Assembly: GCF_000235505.1 (NCBI RefSeq)
Contig: NZ_JH379027.1
Coordinates: forward strand, 1,839,284-1,890,469
Reading direction: 5' to 3'
DNA: 51,186 nucleotides
DNA from: Hungatella hathewayi WAL-18680
GTDB lineage: Bacteria; Bacillota; Clostridia; Lachnospirales; Lachnospiraceae
The notes below the pieces were generated by a model that saw only the letters and a program-made list of their open reading frames with translations, did no database searches and was not told where the DNA came from. Positions 42,319-51,013 of this stretch are shown here, in pieces; within the stretch, counting starts at the first letter, position 1; each line of letters opens with the position of its first letter. The position numbers and the translations under genes are program-made.

Positions 42319-42447
42319 GATACATATAAATTTATATATAGAGAGATAGAATGGGATGTATAAGAGGGAAAAAGTATGTTATACTGGAAGAAAACGAAAT
42401 ATAATAAATAAGCCATATATGTTAAACCATAAATAAGAGGCGGTGAA

Positions 42448-43898
42448 ATGCATAAATATTATTATTTTCTTAATCGAAAAGACAGCATGGATGGTTTTAG
42501 AAAATCAATTAACAGTCGCTTTTTTGTAGATAAGTCTATGCTGATAGATTATTTGATAACCTGAAAATTAAAAATACTGTTTGCTACTATAAGCATTTAA
42601 ACACCCATAACGTTATATGCATCAATTTTAATGACTATTTTGAAAATCTCTCGGTGACAGAGGGAATAGCGAAGATTTCTGAGCGTTTGATTCATGATTT
42701 AAAGCAGGCATTTCCCAATATTTTAGGAGGAGAAGATGATTTGATTCTCTGCTTGGATATGATTACACAGGTCAGTGGTGAAAAATTTATTTTTTTGATT
42801 GATGAATGGGATTGCGTATTTCGTTTTCATAAGGGAGAAGGGCAGGAACAGCAGCAGTTTTTGAGTTTTATGAAATTGTTATTGAAGGATAAGTCATATG
42901 TTGAATTGGCCTATATAACAGGCATTCTTCCAATTTAAAAATATAATACAGGATCTGCTTTGAATATGTTTCGCGAATATACTATGCTGGACCCTAAAAA
43001 GCTGGCGCCATTCTTTGGCTTTGCGGATTATGAAATTGAAAAACTTTGTGAAAATGGTAACGGGGTTGGAATGGAGCAGTTGAAAGAATGGTATGACGGA
43101 TATTATATGCCTGAAATTGGGGATGTTTATAATCCACGTTCTGTTGTAGAAGCATTGGAAGAAAATTTGTGCCGGGATTATTGGAATAAGACCGGGGGAT
43201 TTTCAGAACTGGAAGAGTACATTACCATGAATTTTGATGGGCTGGGTGAGGATGTGACAGCGTTGGTGGCCGGACAGGAAATCACAGTAAATGTTCTGGG
43301 ATTTTCCAATGATTTGGATAGTTTTCAGGATAAAGATGAGGTATTGACAGCATTAATTCATCTAGGATATCTGACATACAAAGATGGGACAGTCAGAATT
43401 CCTAATAAAGAAATTAGAGAGGAATTTGTTAATAGTATTAAAAAGCTGTCATGGGGAACGGTGTCATTACTTTTAAAGCAGTCTAGGGAACTGATGGACG
43501 CCCTATTACTGCGTGACGTAGCGTTGGTGGGACAACTTTTGGAAAGCGTACATGACGATATGCAGGAATTTAAGGAGTATAACAATGAACATACACTGAA
43601 ATGTGTGATTCATCTTGCTTTTTATGCGGCTTCAGATGATTATACGCTTCAATTTGAGAGTGCAGCCGGAAAGGGCTATGCAGACTGCTGCATGATTCCC
43701 AAAAAGCCAGGGCTCCCAGGAATAATTTTGGAGTTAAAATATAATGGAAATTTGGGAAAAGCAATTGAGCAGATAAAAGAAAAAAATTATATGAAAATTT
43801 TTGAACAGCAGGTGAAATCTATTTATTTGGTTACAATTAATTATGATAAGAAATCTAAGAAGCATAAATGTTGCATAGAAGTAGTGGATAATAAATGA
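42448..43898 (+). pseudogene. AAA-ATPase-like / PD-(D/E)XK protein, broken
   Basis: The protein would be an AAA-ATPase_like (PF09820) plus PDDEXK_9 (PF08011) member. Three lesions or breaks are visible. The N-terminus (MHKYYYFLNRKDSMDGFRKS through VDKSMLIDYL) ends at TGA 42562. The next part resumes in another frame (FDNLKIKN, then ICINFNDYFENL), so the P-loop stretch is missing. In the C-terminal frame, TAA at 42936-42938 replaces a codon between GILPI and KYNTGSALNMFREY. The nuclease part (GYADCCMIPKKPGLPGIILELKY) is intact. AT-rich unlike its neighbours, suggesting acquisition by transfer. Family unknown in function, possibly defence-related. Confidence 0.82.
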
Positions 43899-44056
43899 GA
43901 TTTAATGGAAATTTGGAAGAGTGGAAACTGTGGTGCGAAATGGAAGTAAACATAAAAATGCTTAGAGTTTCGCACCTTTGTAAATGAAGTTTTTATTTGG
44001 TTTATGAAGTGCTATATGATTTAAATGGATATATGCGGAAAAAAGGTACATACGCT

Positions 44057-44084
44057 TTGTGTACTTTTGACAATATGTTATGAT
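44057..44084 (+). promoter_or_regulatory. Possible CRISPR leader promoter
   Basis: TTGTGT, 16 bases, TATGAT, ending 20 bases before the first repeat, in an AT-rich leader. The stretch 43899-44627 holds no protein gene; it contains this leader, the array and a hairpin. Confidence 0.5.
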
Positions 44085-44104
44085 ATAAATTGTGAAAAAT
44101 TGCT

Positions 44105-44404
44105 GTCACAGCTTGCGAAAGCTGTGTGGATTGAAACGCTTAAAGGGAACCGGGTCTCATAGGGTGTCAGGTCACAGCTTGCGAAAGCTGTGTGGATTGA
44201 AACTCAGTTTTTAATAATTCTTTCATTCCGTCCTGAAAGTCACAGCTTGTGAAAGCTGCGTGGATTGAAACGTTATTAAGTGTACTATCCTTATTTTCAT
44301 CTTGTGTTGCAGTTTGCGAAGGTCTAGTGGGTTGAAAGCTTTCCATGTCCTTTTCAATTAGGCTTTTAATAGTCAGGGTTCGCAAGGGCACCAGTGATGA
44401 AATA
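44105..44404 (+). CRISPR. Small decaying CRISPR array, no cas genes in window
   Basis: 33-base repeats, starting GTCACAGCTTGCGAAAGCTG and ending TGGATTGAAAC, at 44105-44137, 44171-44203 (identical) and 44239-44271 (two changes). Spacers are 33, 35 and 34 bases. A fourth copy at 44306-44338 differs at about ten positions, and a fifth, barely recognisable copy begins near 44372 after another 33-base spacer. The repeat has an AGCTT/AAGCT stem. The 3' end matches type I-C-like repeats. Regular spacing of even the decayed units supports a true array, read left to right from the leader. Confidence 0.85.
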
Positions 44405-44427
44405 CCCATCAACATCTTTTTAATGTT

Positions 44428-44469
44428 TTTCAGGCAGATAGAAGGAAATAATTTCCTATCTACCTGAAA
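44428..44469. repeat. Long imperfect inverted repeat
   Basis: TTTCAGGCAGATAG with AAGGAAA pairs with TTTCCT, ATCTACCTGAAA with one-base bulges, just after the decayed CRISPR end. No T-run; may be the trace of a small mobile element. Confidence 0.55.
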
Positions 44470-44532
44470 CATCTGGCTAGGATGACGCATTGTAATCCCA
44501 CCAAAGCAACGCAGTCTTTTGCCTTTTCGCCC

Positions 44533-44561
44533 TTGCCATCTCCCCTAAATGGTGATAAAAT
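44533..44561 (+). promoter_or_regulatory. Promoter of the yebC-type gene
   Basis: TTGCCA, 17 bases, TAAAAT, about 65 bases before the ATG. Confidence 0.72.
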
Positions 44562-44627
44562 AGAAAAGATGTGCGCAGGACTGCGCGGGAAAAGGACGAA
44601 TCAAGAATAGAAAAGGAGTGTTGTTCC

Positions 44628-45356
44628 ATGTCTGGACATTCAAAGTTTGCTAATATTAAGCATAAAAAAGAGAGAAACGATGCGGCGAAGGGGAAAGTGT
44701 TTACGGTTATCGGCAGGGAGATTGCGGTTGCGGTGAAGGAAGGCGGGGCGGACCCGGCGAACAATAGTAAGCTGCGCGATGTGATTGCTAAGGCGAAGGC
44801 CAATAACATGCCGAACGATACCATTGACCGCGGAATTAAGAAGGCGGCTGGGGATGCCAATTCTGTGAATTATGAGGTGCTTACATACGAGGGGTATGGA
44901 CCAAACGGTGTGGCGATTATTGTGGATACGCTGACGGACAACAAGAACCGGACGGCGGCCAATGTGAGAAGTGCATTTACCAAGGGAAGCGGAAATGTGG
45001 GGACGCCGGGCAGCGTGTCCTATATGTTTGACAAGAAGGGCCAGATTATCATCGACAAGGAAGAGTGCGAGATGGACCCGGATGAACTGATGATGGCGGC
45101 TCTGGATGCGGGAGCTGAGGATTTTGCCGAGGAGGAAGACAGCTTCGAGATTCTGACGGCGCCGGATGATTTCAGCGCGGTCCGTGAAGCGCTGGAGGCG
45201 GCCGGGATTCCCATGATGGAGGCGGATGTGACCATGATTCCGCAGACCTGGGTGGAGCTTGACGACGAGGATTCCATCAAGAAAATGAATAAGATTCTTG
45301 ATTTGCTGGATGAGGATGACGATGTCCAGGCAGTTTATCATAACTGGGATGAGTAA
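44628..45356 (+). CDS. YebC/PmpR/TACO1 family protein
   Basis: 242 residues. Starts [22 protein letters not shown], a clostridial variant of the family signature, with [22 protein letters not shown] and [17 protein letters not shown]. Described as a DNA-binding regulator and, more recently, as a translation factor for proline-rich stretches. AAAGGAG precedes the ATG. It stands alone with its own promoter. Confidence 0.94.
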   Translation: MSGHSKFANIKHKKERNDAAKGKVFTVIGREIAVAVKEGGADPANNSKLRDVIAKAKANNMPNDTIDRGIKKAAGDANSVNYEVLTYEGYGPNGVAIIVDTLTDNKNRTAANVRSAFTKGSGNVGTPGSVSYMFDKKGQIIIDKEECEMDPDELMMAALDAGAEDFAEEEDSFEILTAPDDFSAVREALEAAGIPMMEADVTMIPQTWVELDDEDSIKKMNKILDLLDEDDDVQAVYHNWDE

Positions 45357-45519
45357 CGATATCTGAAAGAAAGAGTCATATATACAGGGTGCTGTTTCGC
45401 GGTCAGAGATGACTGGGGGATGGCATCTTTTTATTTGAGACTTAAGCGCAAACAGGCGGAGCGGGTAATTTGCGCAATATGGGTATCTGATGGAACGGGA
45501 ATTTTTGGCTGGTTTCCCA

Positions 45520-45548
45520 TTGCGGGCGTGAAAGGTCTGTGTTACAAT
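45520..45548 (+). promoter_or_regulatory. Promoter of the M28 peptidase operon
   Basis: TTGCGG, 17 bases, TACAAT, 32 bases before the M28 gene start. Confidence 0.65.
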
Positions 45549-45580
45549 CACCCATAGAATGAATAAAGAAGGCGTATAAG

Positions 45581-47581
45581 GTGAGAATGGACAGTAAAAT
45601 CGAGGACTGGAATGAGGATGTGGAGTACGCATTCCGGCTGGCGAAGCGGATGGAGGAGTTTCGGAGCAATCCGGCGCTGGGGTACCGGACGGCTGGCTCC
45701 AAAGCGGAGTTTGAGACCGGGGAAATGCTGCTGGCGGAGATGAGACAGCTGGGATTTTCCAACGTGAGAAAAGAGCAGATCCGTGTGGACGCCTGGGAGT
45801 TTGAGCGGGCAGTGCTGCGGTGCCGGATAGAGGATACAGGACGATACCGGGAATTCCAGCTGGGGGCCTACCAGACCAATTTTCACACGGCCGGCTTCCA
45901 GGAATATTCCATCATCTACGCGGGAAAAGGAACCGCCCGGGATTACGAAGGTCTCGATGTGAGCGGAAAACTGGTGCTGGTGGAGATAAACCAGCGGGAA
46001 GAGTGGTGGATTAATTTCCCGGTCTACCAGGCCCACGTGAAAGGGGCGGCGGCAGTGATTGCCGTGCAGGAGCGGGGATTTGGGGAGGTTGACAGCACGG
46101 CGCTGAATGCCCAGGATATAGCCGGGCCGGCGGGTGCTCCCGCATTTTCCATCTCCCAGGCGGACGCGGCGGCGCTGCGGGAACTGATGGGGGATGGCAG
46201 GGAAATGAAGGCGCTGTTTGACGCGGAAACCTCCGTGCGGACGGACTGCCGCTCTTACAATATTGTGGGGGAGATACCCGGTGAAGAGGAGGAGATGATT
46301 CTTCTGACCGCCCACTATGACTCCTATTTCAGCGGTTTCCAGGATGACAATGCGGCGGTGGCCATGATGTTCGGGATTGGAAAGCATTTGCTGGAAAGGG
46401 GGTACCGGCCCCGGAAAACGCTGGTGTTCTGCGCGGTCTCGGCGGAGGAGTGGGGGGTATCCAACTCCAAGTACGACTGGTCCGTGGGCGCCTGGCGGCA
46501 GGTGTTTGAGGTACATCCGGAGTGGCAGGGCAAGGTGATGGCGGATTTGAATTTCGAACTGCCGGCCCATGCCCACGACAGGAAAGACGGCATCCGGTGC
46601 GTTTATGAATACGAGGATTTTCTCAGACATTTTCTGGGGACGATAAAGGTCGATGAAACGGCTTATCCCGGCGGAATCGAGGTTCACAGCCCCATTCAGA
46701 CCATGTCAGACGATTTTTCCATGGCCATCGCCGGAATTCCGTCCATGGTCAATGATTTTACCTCCGGCTCCTTCATGGAGACCCACTATCACTCCCAGTT
46801 TGACAATGAGGAGTTCTATGAGGAGGCGGTATACCGGTTTCACCACTATCTGTACGGGGAACTGGTGCAGGCATTTGACAGGACGGTTCTGCCGCCCCTG
46901 GATTTTGGCCGGCTGTTTGAGGCCATGGTGGAGAGCATTGATTTGGAATTCTCAAAAGAGGCATATGAGAGTGGAATCCGGCTGAAACAGCTGGCCCTGC
47001 AGGCGGTGGAAGAGGGGCGGCGGGTTTACCGGTGGATCACGCAGATAAACCACATGGCCGGTATGACAGCCAGCGGCGGTTATGAGAGGGAGCGCCGCAT
47101 TCTCATGCAGGTCTTTCGCAAGGCCCAGGATTCCTTTGTGCGCCTGAACTGGCACGACGAAGTATTATTTCCCCAGGAACTGGTCAGAAAGAACTTAAGC
47201 CATATCCGGCGTGCAGAATGCTGCCTGGACGGCGGTGATATCCGTGGGGCGCTGGAGGAGATTTACGAGATTGACAACAACCGGTATGCCTTTTTATTTG
47301 ACAGAGAAGTGTTTGACTATTTTACCGACTATGTGTTTGGCAGGCCGAAGGAGGAACTTTTGTGGGGTGGCGGACGCATTGTCCATCATGAGAATCTGTA
47401 CGGGCTGGTGAGCAGCCTGAGGAAGAAATATGAAACACACTCCACGGATGTCACTCAGGAGCTGGAGGTCCTGAAACGTGTGGAGGCGAATCAGATGGAA
47501 TATTATCTGGCGGATATTGACTATATGATTCGGGAAACGGAATTGATTATCAACAATTTAAAGAAAATCGAAGGGATTTGA
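45581..47581 (+). CDS. M28-family metallopeptidase with PA domain
   Basis: 666 residues. A PA-type insert (about residues 105-215, DVSGKLVLVEINQRE) precedes the M28 core: LTAHYDSY (His), FQDDNAAVA (Asp), SAEEWGVS (Glu pair), then THYHSQFDN (His). The fourth ligand position reads DLNFELP, unlike the usual pattern. No signal peptide or membrane segment, so probably cytosolic, an aminopeptidase or amidase. About 200 residues follow the core and are helical. GTG at 45581 is chosen because AGAAGG is well spaced; ATG 45587 is the alternative. The GNAT gene follows after four bases. Confidence 0.87.
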   Translation: MRMDSKIEDWNEDVEYAFRLAKRMEEFRSNPALGYRTAGSKAEFETGEMLLAEMRQLGFSNVRKEQIRVDAWEFERAVLRCRIEDTGRYREFQLGAYQTNFHTAGFQEYSIIYAGKGTARDYEGLDVSGKLVLVEINQREEWWINFPVYQAHVKGAAAVIAVQERGFGEVDSTALNAQDIAGPAGAPAFSISQADAAALRELMGDGREMKALFDAETSVRTDCRSYNIVGEIPGEEEEMILLTAHYDSYFSGFQDDNAAVAMMFGIGKHLLERGYRPRKTLVFCAVSAEEWGVSNSKYDWSVGAWRQVFEVHPEWQGKVMADLNFELPAHAHDRKDGIRCVYEYEDFLRHFLGTIKVDETAYPGGIEVHSPIQTMSDDFSMAIAGIPSMVNDFTSGSFMETHYHSQFDNEEFYEEAVYRFHHYLYGELVQAFDRTVLPPLDFGRLFEAMVESIDLEFSKEAYESGIRLKQLALQAVEEGRRVYRWITQINHMAGMTASGGYERERRILMQVFRKAQDSFVRLNWHDEVLFPQELVRKNLSHIRRAECCLDGGDIRGALEEIYEIDNNRYAFLFDREVFDYFTDYVFGRPKEELLWGGGRIVHHENLYGLVSSLRKKYETHSTDVTQELEVLKRVEANQMEYYLADIDYMIRETELIINNLKKIEGI

Positions 47582-47585
47582 AATC

Positions 47586-48221
47586 ATGGAAAGCCAGAAG
47601 CTATACAGGGTGGAAAGAAACGATATGGGACGGCTGGAGGAATTGTTGGCGGAGTGCTTTATGAGAGACCCGCTGTACTGCCGGCTGATACCGGACGAGG
47701 AGACGAGGGTTCGTCTGATGCCGGAACTGATGCACTGCGATTTGGAGGAAATGTTCGCGACCTGCGAAATCTTCGCGGACAGCCCGGACATTCACGGCGT
47801 GCTGGTGGTGTCGGACGAGTCGGAGCCCTACAATATATTTCAGTACTATCTGACGGAGGCCTATGCGTCCTTAAAGACGGAGGAATGTCTGATTCGGGAG
47901 GACCCCAGTCTTAAGACTTTCTGGAACTTCTTTCTAGGACGGGACTATTTAAATTCCAGATGGACGGACCAGCTGCATCAGGAGGAGCGGTTACATATCA
48001 TTTATCTGGCGGTGGAGCCGGCCATGCAGCATCACGGCATTTCCACCCTGCTGATGGACGAGGCCATCGCCTATGCCAGGGAGCATCAGCTGATGATATC
48101 CCTGGAGACTCATAACGAGAAAAATGTGGCCATGTACCAGCACTATGGGTTTAAGATATACGGGGTGGTGGAGAAACATTTTGATTTGAAACAGTACTGT
48201 CTGGTGAGAGAGGTGCAGTAG
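47586..48221 (+). CDS. GNAT-family N-acetyltransferase
   Basis: 211 residues. The acetyl-CoA core is LHIIYLAVEPAMQHHGISTLLMDEAI (beta-4/alpha-3), followed by ISLETHNEKNVAMYQHYGFKIYGVV. The N-terminal region is helical. Cotranscribed with the M28 peptidase four bases upstream; perhaps it modifies an amino compound or peptide (inference). Substrate unknown. Confidence 0.9.
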   Translation: MESQKLYRVERNDMGRLEELLAECFMRDPLYCRLIPDEETRVRLMPELMHCDLEEMFATCEIFADSPDIHGVLVVSDESEPYNIFQYYLTEAYASLKTEECLIREDPSLKTFWNFFLGRDYLNSRWTDQLHQEERLHIIYLAVEPAMQHHGISTLLMDEAIAYAREHQLMISLETHNEKNVAMYQHYGFKIYGVVEKHFDLKQYCLVREVQ

Positions 48222-48307
48222 AAAAATGAGTCATGTACGGTAAGATAAGACCATGTGACAGACGGCAGGCGTGGTGAAAAAAGTGTGGTGAAAGAAGGGA
48301 GAAAGAC

Positions 48308-49270
48308 ATGAAAATTGGCGTTGTGGGGAATGGCATGATTGTGAAACGGTTTCTGGAGGATTTAAAGCAGGTGGAGGGAGCTTCCGCCGAAGCCATCTGT
48401 GTGCGGAGCCAGAGCCGGGAGAAGGGGGAACAGCTGGCGGCGGCCTATGAGATCGGGAAGGTCTACACGGACTATCCGGAATGTCTGCGGGATGGCAGTC
48501 TGGATGCAGTATACATAGGTATCATCAATTCCGAGCATTACGAGTATGTCAAACTGGCTTTGGAAGCAGGAAAACATGTGATCTGCGAAAAGCCCTTTAC
48601 GGTGGAGGCATGGGAGGCAAGGGAGCTTGCGAAACTTGCCAGGGAGAAAGGCCTGTTTTTGTGGGAGGCATTCAAGATTGCCTACTCTCCGGTATTTCAA
48701 AGTGTCAAAGAGCATTTAACGGAGATTGGAGCGGTCAAGCTGGTTCAGTGCAACTACTCCCGGGTATCCAGCCGCTATGCCGACTACCTGGAAGGCCGGG
48801 TGCTTCCCGCGTTTGACCCGGAGCTGTCCGGCGGCTGCATGTACGATATCAATTTATATAACCTGCATTTTACCGTCGGATTATTCGGGCGGCCAAATGC
48901 CCTCCACTACTACGCCAACAAAGGCTATAACGGCATCGACACCTCCGGCGTGGTGGTGATGGAGTACGACGGTTTCCAGGCGGTGCTGACCGGATCCAAG
49001 GACTCCTCCAGCCCCTGTGGCTGTGTGATTCAGGGAGAGCAGGGCTACATCCGCACGGAAGGTCCCGCCAGCGCCGCTTCCTCGGCGGAGATCAATCTGG
49101 GAAATGGTCCCGTCCCCATCGCCCAGGATGAGGAGAACGGCACCCTGGCCGGCGAGACGAGAGCCTTCGTGGCCCAGTATGAGAACGGCGACTACGAGTC
49201 CTGCTATCAGATGCTGGAGCACAGCGTCCTGGTGATGGAACTGCTGGAGGCGGCCGTCAAAGACAGATAA
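48308..49270 (+). CDS. Gfo/Idh/MocA-family NAD(P)-dependent oxidoreductase
   Basis: 320 residues. Rossmann start MKIGVVGNGMIVKRFLEDL, the EKP motif in GKHVICEKPFTVEAWEA and the C-terminal domain from about residue 125 with GGCMYDINLYNLH. The family oxidises or reduces sugars and related compounds. Substrate unknown. GAAGGGAG precedes the ATG, and a terminator follows. Confidence 0.92.
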   Translation: MKIGVVGNGMIVKRFLEDLKQVEGASAEAICVRSQSREKGEQLAAAYEIGKVYTDYPECLRDGSLDAVYIGIINSEHYEYVKLALEAGKHVICEKPFTVEAWEARELAKLAREKGLFLWEAFKIAYSPVFQSVKEHLTEIGAVKLVQCNYSRVSSRYADYLEGRVLPAFDPELSGGCMYDINLYNLHFTVGLFGRPNALHYYANKGYNGIDTSGVVVMEYDGFQAVLTGSKDSSSPCGCVIQGEQGYIRTEGPASAASSAEINLGNGPVPIAQDEENGTLAGETRAFVAQYENGDYESCYQMLEHSVLVMELLEAAVKDR

Positions 49271-49286
49271 ATAGCAGTATATTTGG

Positions 49287-49317
49287 AAAACCCTGGATAA
49301 TATTTCAGGGTTTTTTT
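49287..49317 (+). terminator. Rho-independent terminator
   Basis: AAAACCCTG and CAGGGTTTT pair around GATAATATTT, ending in seven T. Confidence 0.92.
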
Positions 49318-49417
49318 ACATTTTTAGAAAATTGCTTGCAATTTTTATATAGACCATTTATGGTATATATAGAACCAATTGACACAGCATAGGAAGACTG
49401 GAGGAAATTTTTTTAAA

Positions 49418-50275
49418 ATGAGAGGGCGTAAATATGTGAATTTTACTGAAGAGATGTTAAACAGGTTTCTGGAGTATCTGCAGGATGAGGAGCGGAGTCA
49501 GGCCACCATGGACAAATATGCCCGGGACGTGAGAAGGTTTCTGGATTATCTCGGGGAGGATGGCATTGCGGACAGAGAGAAAGTGAGGGCTTACAAGCAG
49601 GAGTTGAGGGAGCATTACAAGATAACAAGCGCCAACTCCATGCTGGCGGCGATCAACAGCTTTTTCGTGTTTGCGGGGCGTGGGGACCTGAAGGTGAAAC
49701 TGTTTAAAGTACAGAAGATGTTATTTTGCAGCCCTGAGAAGGAGATGACGCAGAAGGATTATGAGAAACTGATACAGGAGGCCCGTGAGGAAAAGGATAT
49801 GCGGATGAGTATGCTGCTTCAGACCATCGGAAGCACAGGAATCCGCATCAGCGAATTGAAATACATAACGGTTGAGGCGCTGGACACCGGCCACGCCGAG
49901 ATCTACAACAAGGGCAAGTCGCGGGTGGTGCTGATACCGTCAAAACTGGAACGGCTCTTGCGAAAATACTGTAAAAAGGCCGGGATTGTATCGGGAAGCA
50001 TTTTCGTTACCCGGTACGGCAACCCCATGGACAGAAGCAATATCAATAAGCGGATGAAGTAGCTTGGGAAGGCGGCGGGCGTGGCCCTGACGAAAGTATT
50101 TCCCCATAATCTGCGCCACCTGTTTGCGAGAAGTTTTTATAAAGTGGAGAAGGATGTGGTGTGTCTGATGGATCTGCTGGGGCACTCCAATATCAATACC
50201 ACGAGGATATATACCGCGTCCACGGAGGACCAGCCAAGGCAGCAGATGGCCAGGATGAAGATGGTACTAGGATAA
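49418..50275 (+). pseudogene. Tyrosine recombinase/integrase interrupted by one amber codon
   Basis: A complete recombinase of about 285 residues except for TAG at 50060-50062, in frame. The first part (214 residues) has the SAM-like core-binding domain and the first catalytic Arg in GSTGIRISELKY. The rest (70 residues, same frame) has HNLRHLFA (H-x-x-R), LLGHSNINTTRIY (His and nucleophile Tyr). TAG differs by one base from CAG (Gln), the likely original. The ATG at 49418 follows GGAGGA; an upstream TTG is less likely. It lies 21 bases before a pair of inverted recombination-type sites around a promoter, so it may be the switch enzyme for that segment. Confidence 0.85.
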
Positions 50276-50295
50276 ATTATCCGTAAAAATATAAA

Positions 50296-50319
50296 ACCTC
50301 ATAATATGAATTATATGGT
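50296..50319 (+). repeat. Left recombination-type site of a probable invertible segment
   Basis: Arms ACCTCATAAT and ATTATATGGT flank the centre ATGA. The arms are imperfect inverted copies of each other, the usual form of a tyrosine-recombinase site. It begins 20 bases after the recombinase stop. Confidence 0.75.
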
Positions 50320-50545
50320 GTTCTCTATGGCATTTGAGGTGTCAATCAGGGATTTTAGAGAGAATCTGGAATCATTTGAACTCAATGGACGGTAGATGGA
50401 ACACTTTTTTCATGTTTCGGGGCATGGCTCGAAAGCAGCCGCGTTTTTTCTTCCCGCGCTGCTTCCACCATTCCTTACCGCCTACTATCACACACGTAAC
50501 TATGCGCACCATCTGTCGAAAAATGTAGAAATTCGTTTTTTCATC

Positions 50546-50573
50546 TTGCAATTTTTACGAAAAAAGGTATAAT
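50546..50573 (+). promoter_or_regulatory. Promoter inside the invertible segment, facing the HTH gene
   Basis: TTGCAA, 16 bases, TATAAT, inside the segment 50296-50643 and directed right, about 130 bases before the XRE gene. The rest of the 300-base segment has no convincing gene; a hairpin is at 50433-50463 and a 22-codon ORF at 50327-50395 is not supported. Confidence 0.75.
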
Positions 50574-50619
50574 AGATAGTATGCAAGAAGTAAAAAATTC
50601 TATATCTTGTTTTGTCGTT

Positions 50620-50643
50620 ACCTCATAATTCATATTATGTGGT
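50620..50643 (-). repeat. Right recombination-type site of a probable invertible segment
   Basis: Arms ACCTCATAAT and ATTATGTGGT flank the centre TCAT, the reverse complement of the centre in the left site. As inverted repeats the two sites match at 21 of 24 positions. Such a pair would recombine to invert the DNA between them. Confidence 0.75.
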
Positions 50644-50701
50644 ATAAGAGCCGAATAGCGCTCCATAGACAAGGCAGGGGGAAACAGGAAGGAGAATGAG
50701 T

Positions 50702-50899
50702 ATGGCAACAAGAATACCATGCACCCCGTTTGGGAAAAGAATGAAAATAGCGATGGTGGAACAGGATATTCCACAGCACGAGCTTGCGAAGCGTCTGGGC
50801 CTTGCCAGTTCTACGGTCAGTGATGTGATTTATGGCAGAAACTGCTGCGAGAGAACGAAGGAGCGGATTGCGGAGACTCTTGGTATCAGGGTTAACTGA
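50702..50899 (+). CDS. Small XRE-type helix-turn-helix regulator (copy B)
   Basis: 65 residues, starting MATRIPCTPFGKRMKIAMVE, HTH core HELAKRLGLASSTVSDVIYG. It matches copy A (4444-4638) at about 55 of 63 positions, while the DNA differs at many silent sites. GGAAGGAG lies seven bases before the ATG at 50702; the ATG at 50696 is too close. It is driven by the promoter in the segment flanked by inverted sites, so its expression may switch on and off. Terminator at 50964. Confidence 0.87.
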   Translation: MATRIPCTPFGKRMKIAMVEQDIPQHELAKRLGLASSTVSDVIYGRNCCERTKERIAETLGIRVN

Positions 50900-50963
50900 G
50901 AAACGTTGATTAACGACGTCATAACGTAATGGGGGAGGGGCTGTAAAAAAACTCCCCTAAAAG

Positions 50964-51000
50964 AAAAATCGCTGAGGTCGTGAGACTTCAGCGATTTTTT
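50964..51000 (+). terminator. Bidirectional terminator
   Basis: AAAAATCGCTGA and TCAGCGATTTTTT pair around GGTCGTGAGACT, with A-run before and T-run after. It ends the HTH transcript; it may also lie at the left end of the IS remnant that follows. Confidence 0.88.
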
Positions 51001-51013
51001 GGTATAATTAATT

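Noticed and set aside
44167-44490. 107-codon minus-strand frame across the CRISPR array
   Set aside because: Its residues (VSIHAAFTSCD) are simply translated repeats; no ribosome site or family.
45548-46687. 379-codon minus-strand frame opposite the M28 peptidase
   Set aside because: Antisense shadow; the plus frame has full metal-binding motifs.
50327-50395. 22-codon ORF inside the invertible segment
   Set aside because: No ribosome site and no resemblance; the segment is better explained as promoter DNA.
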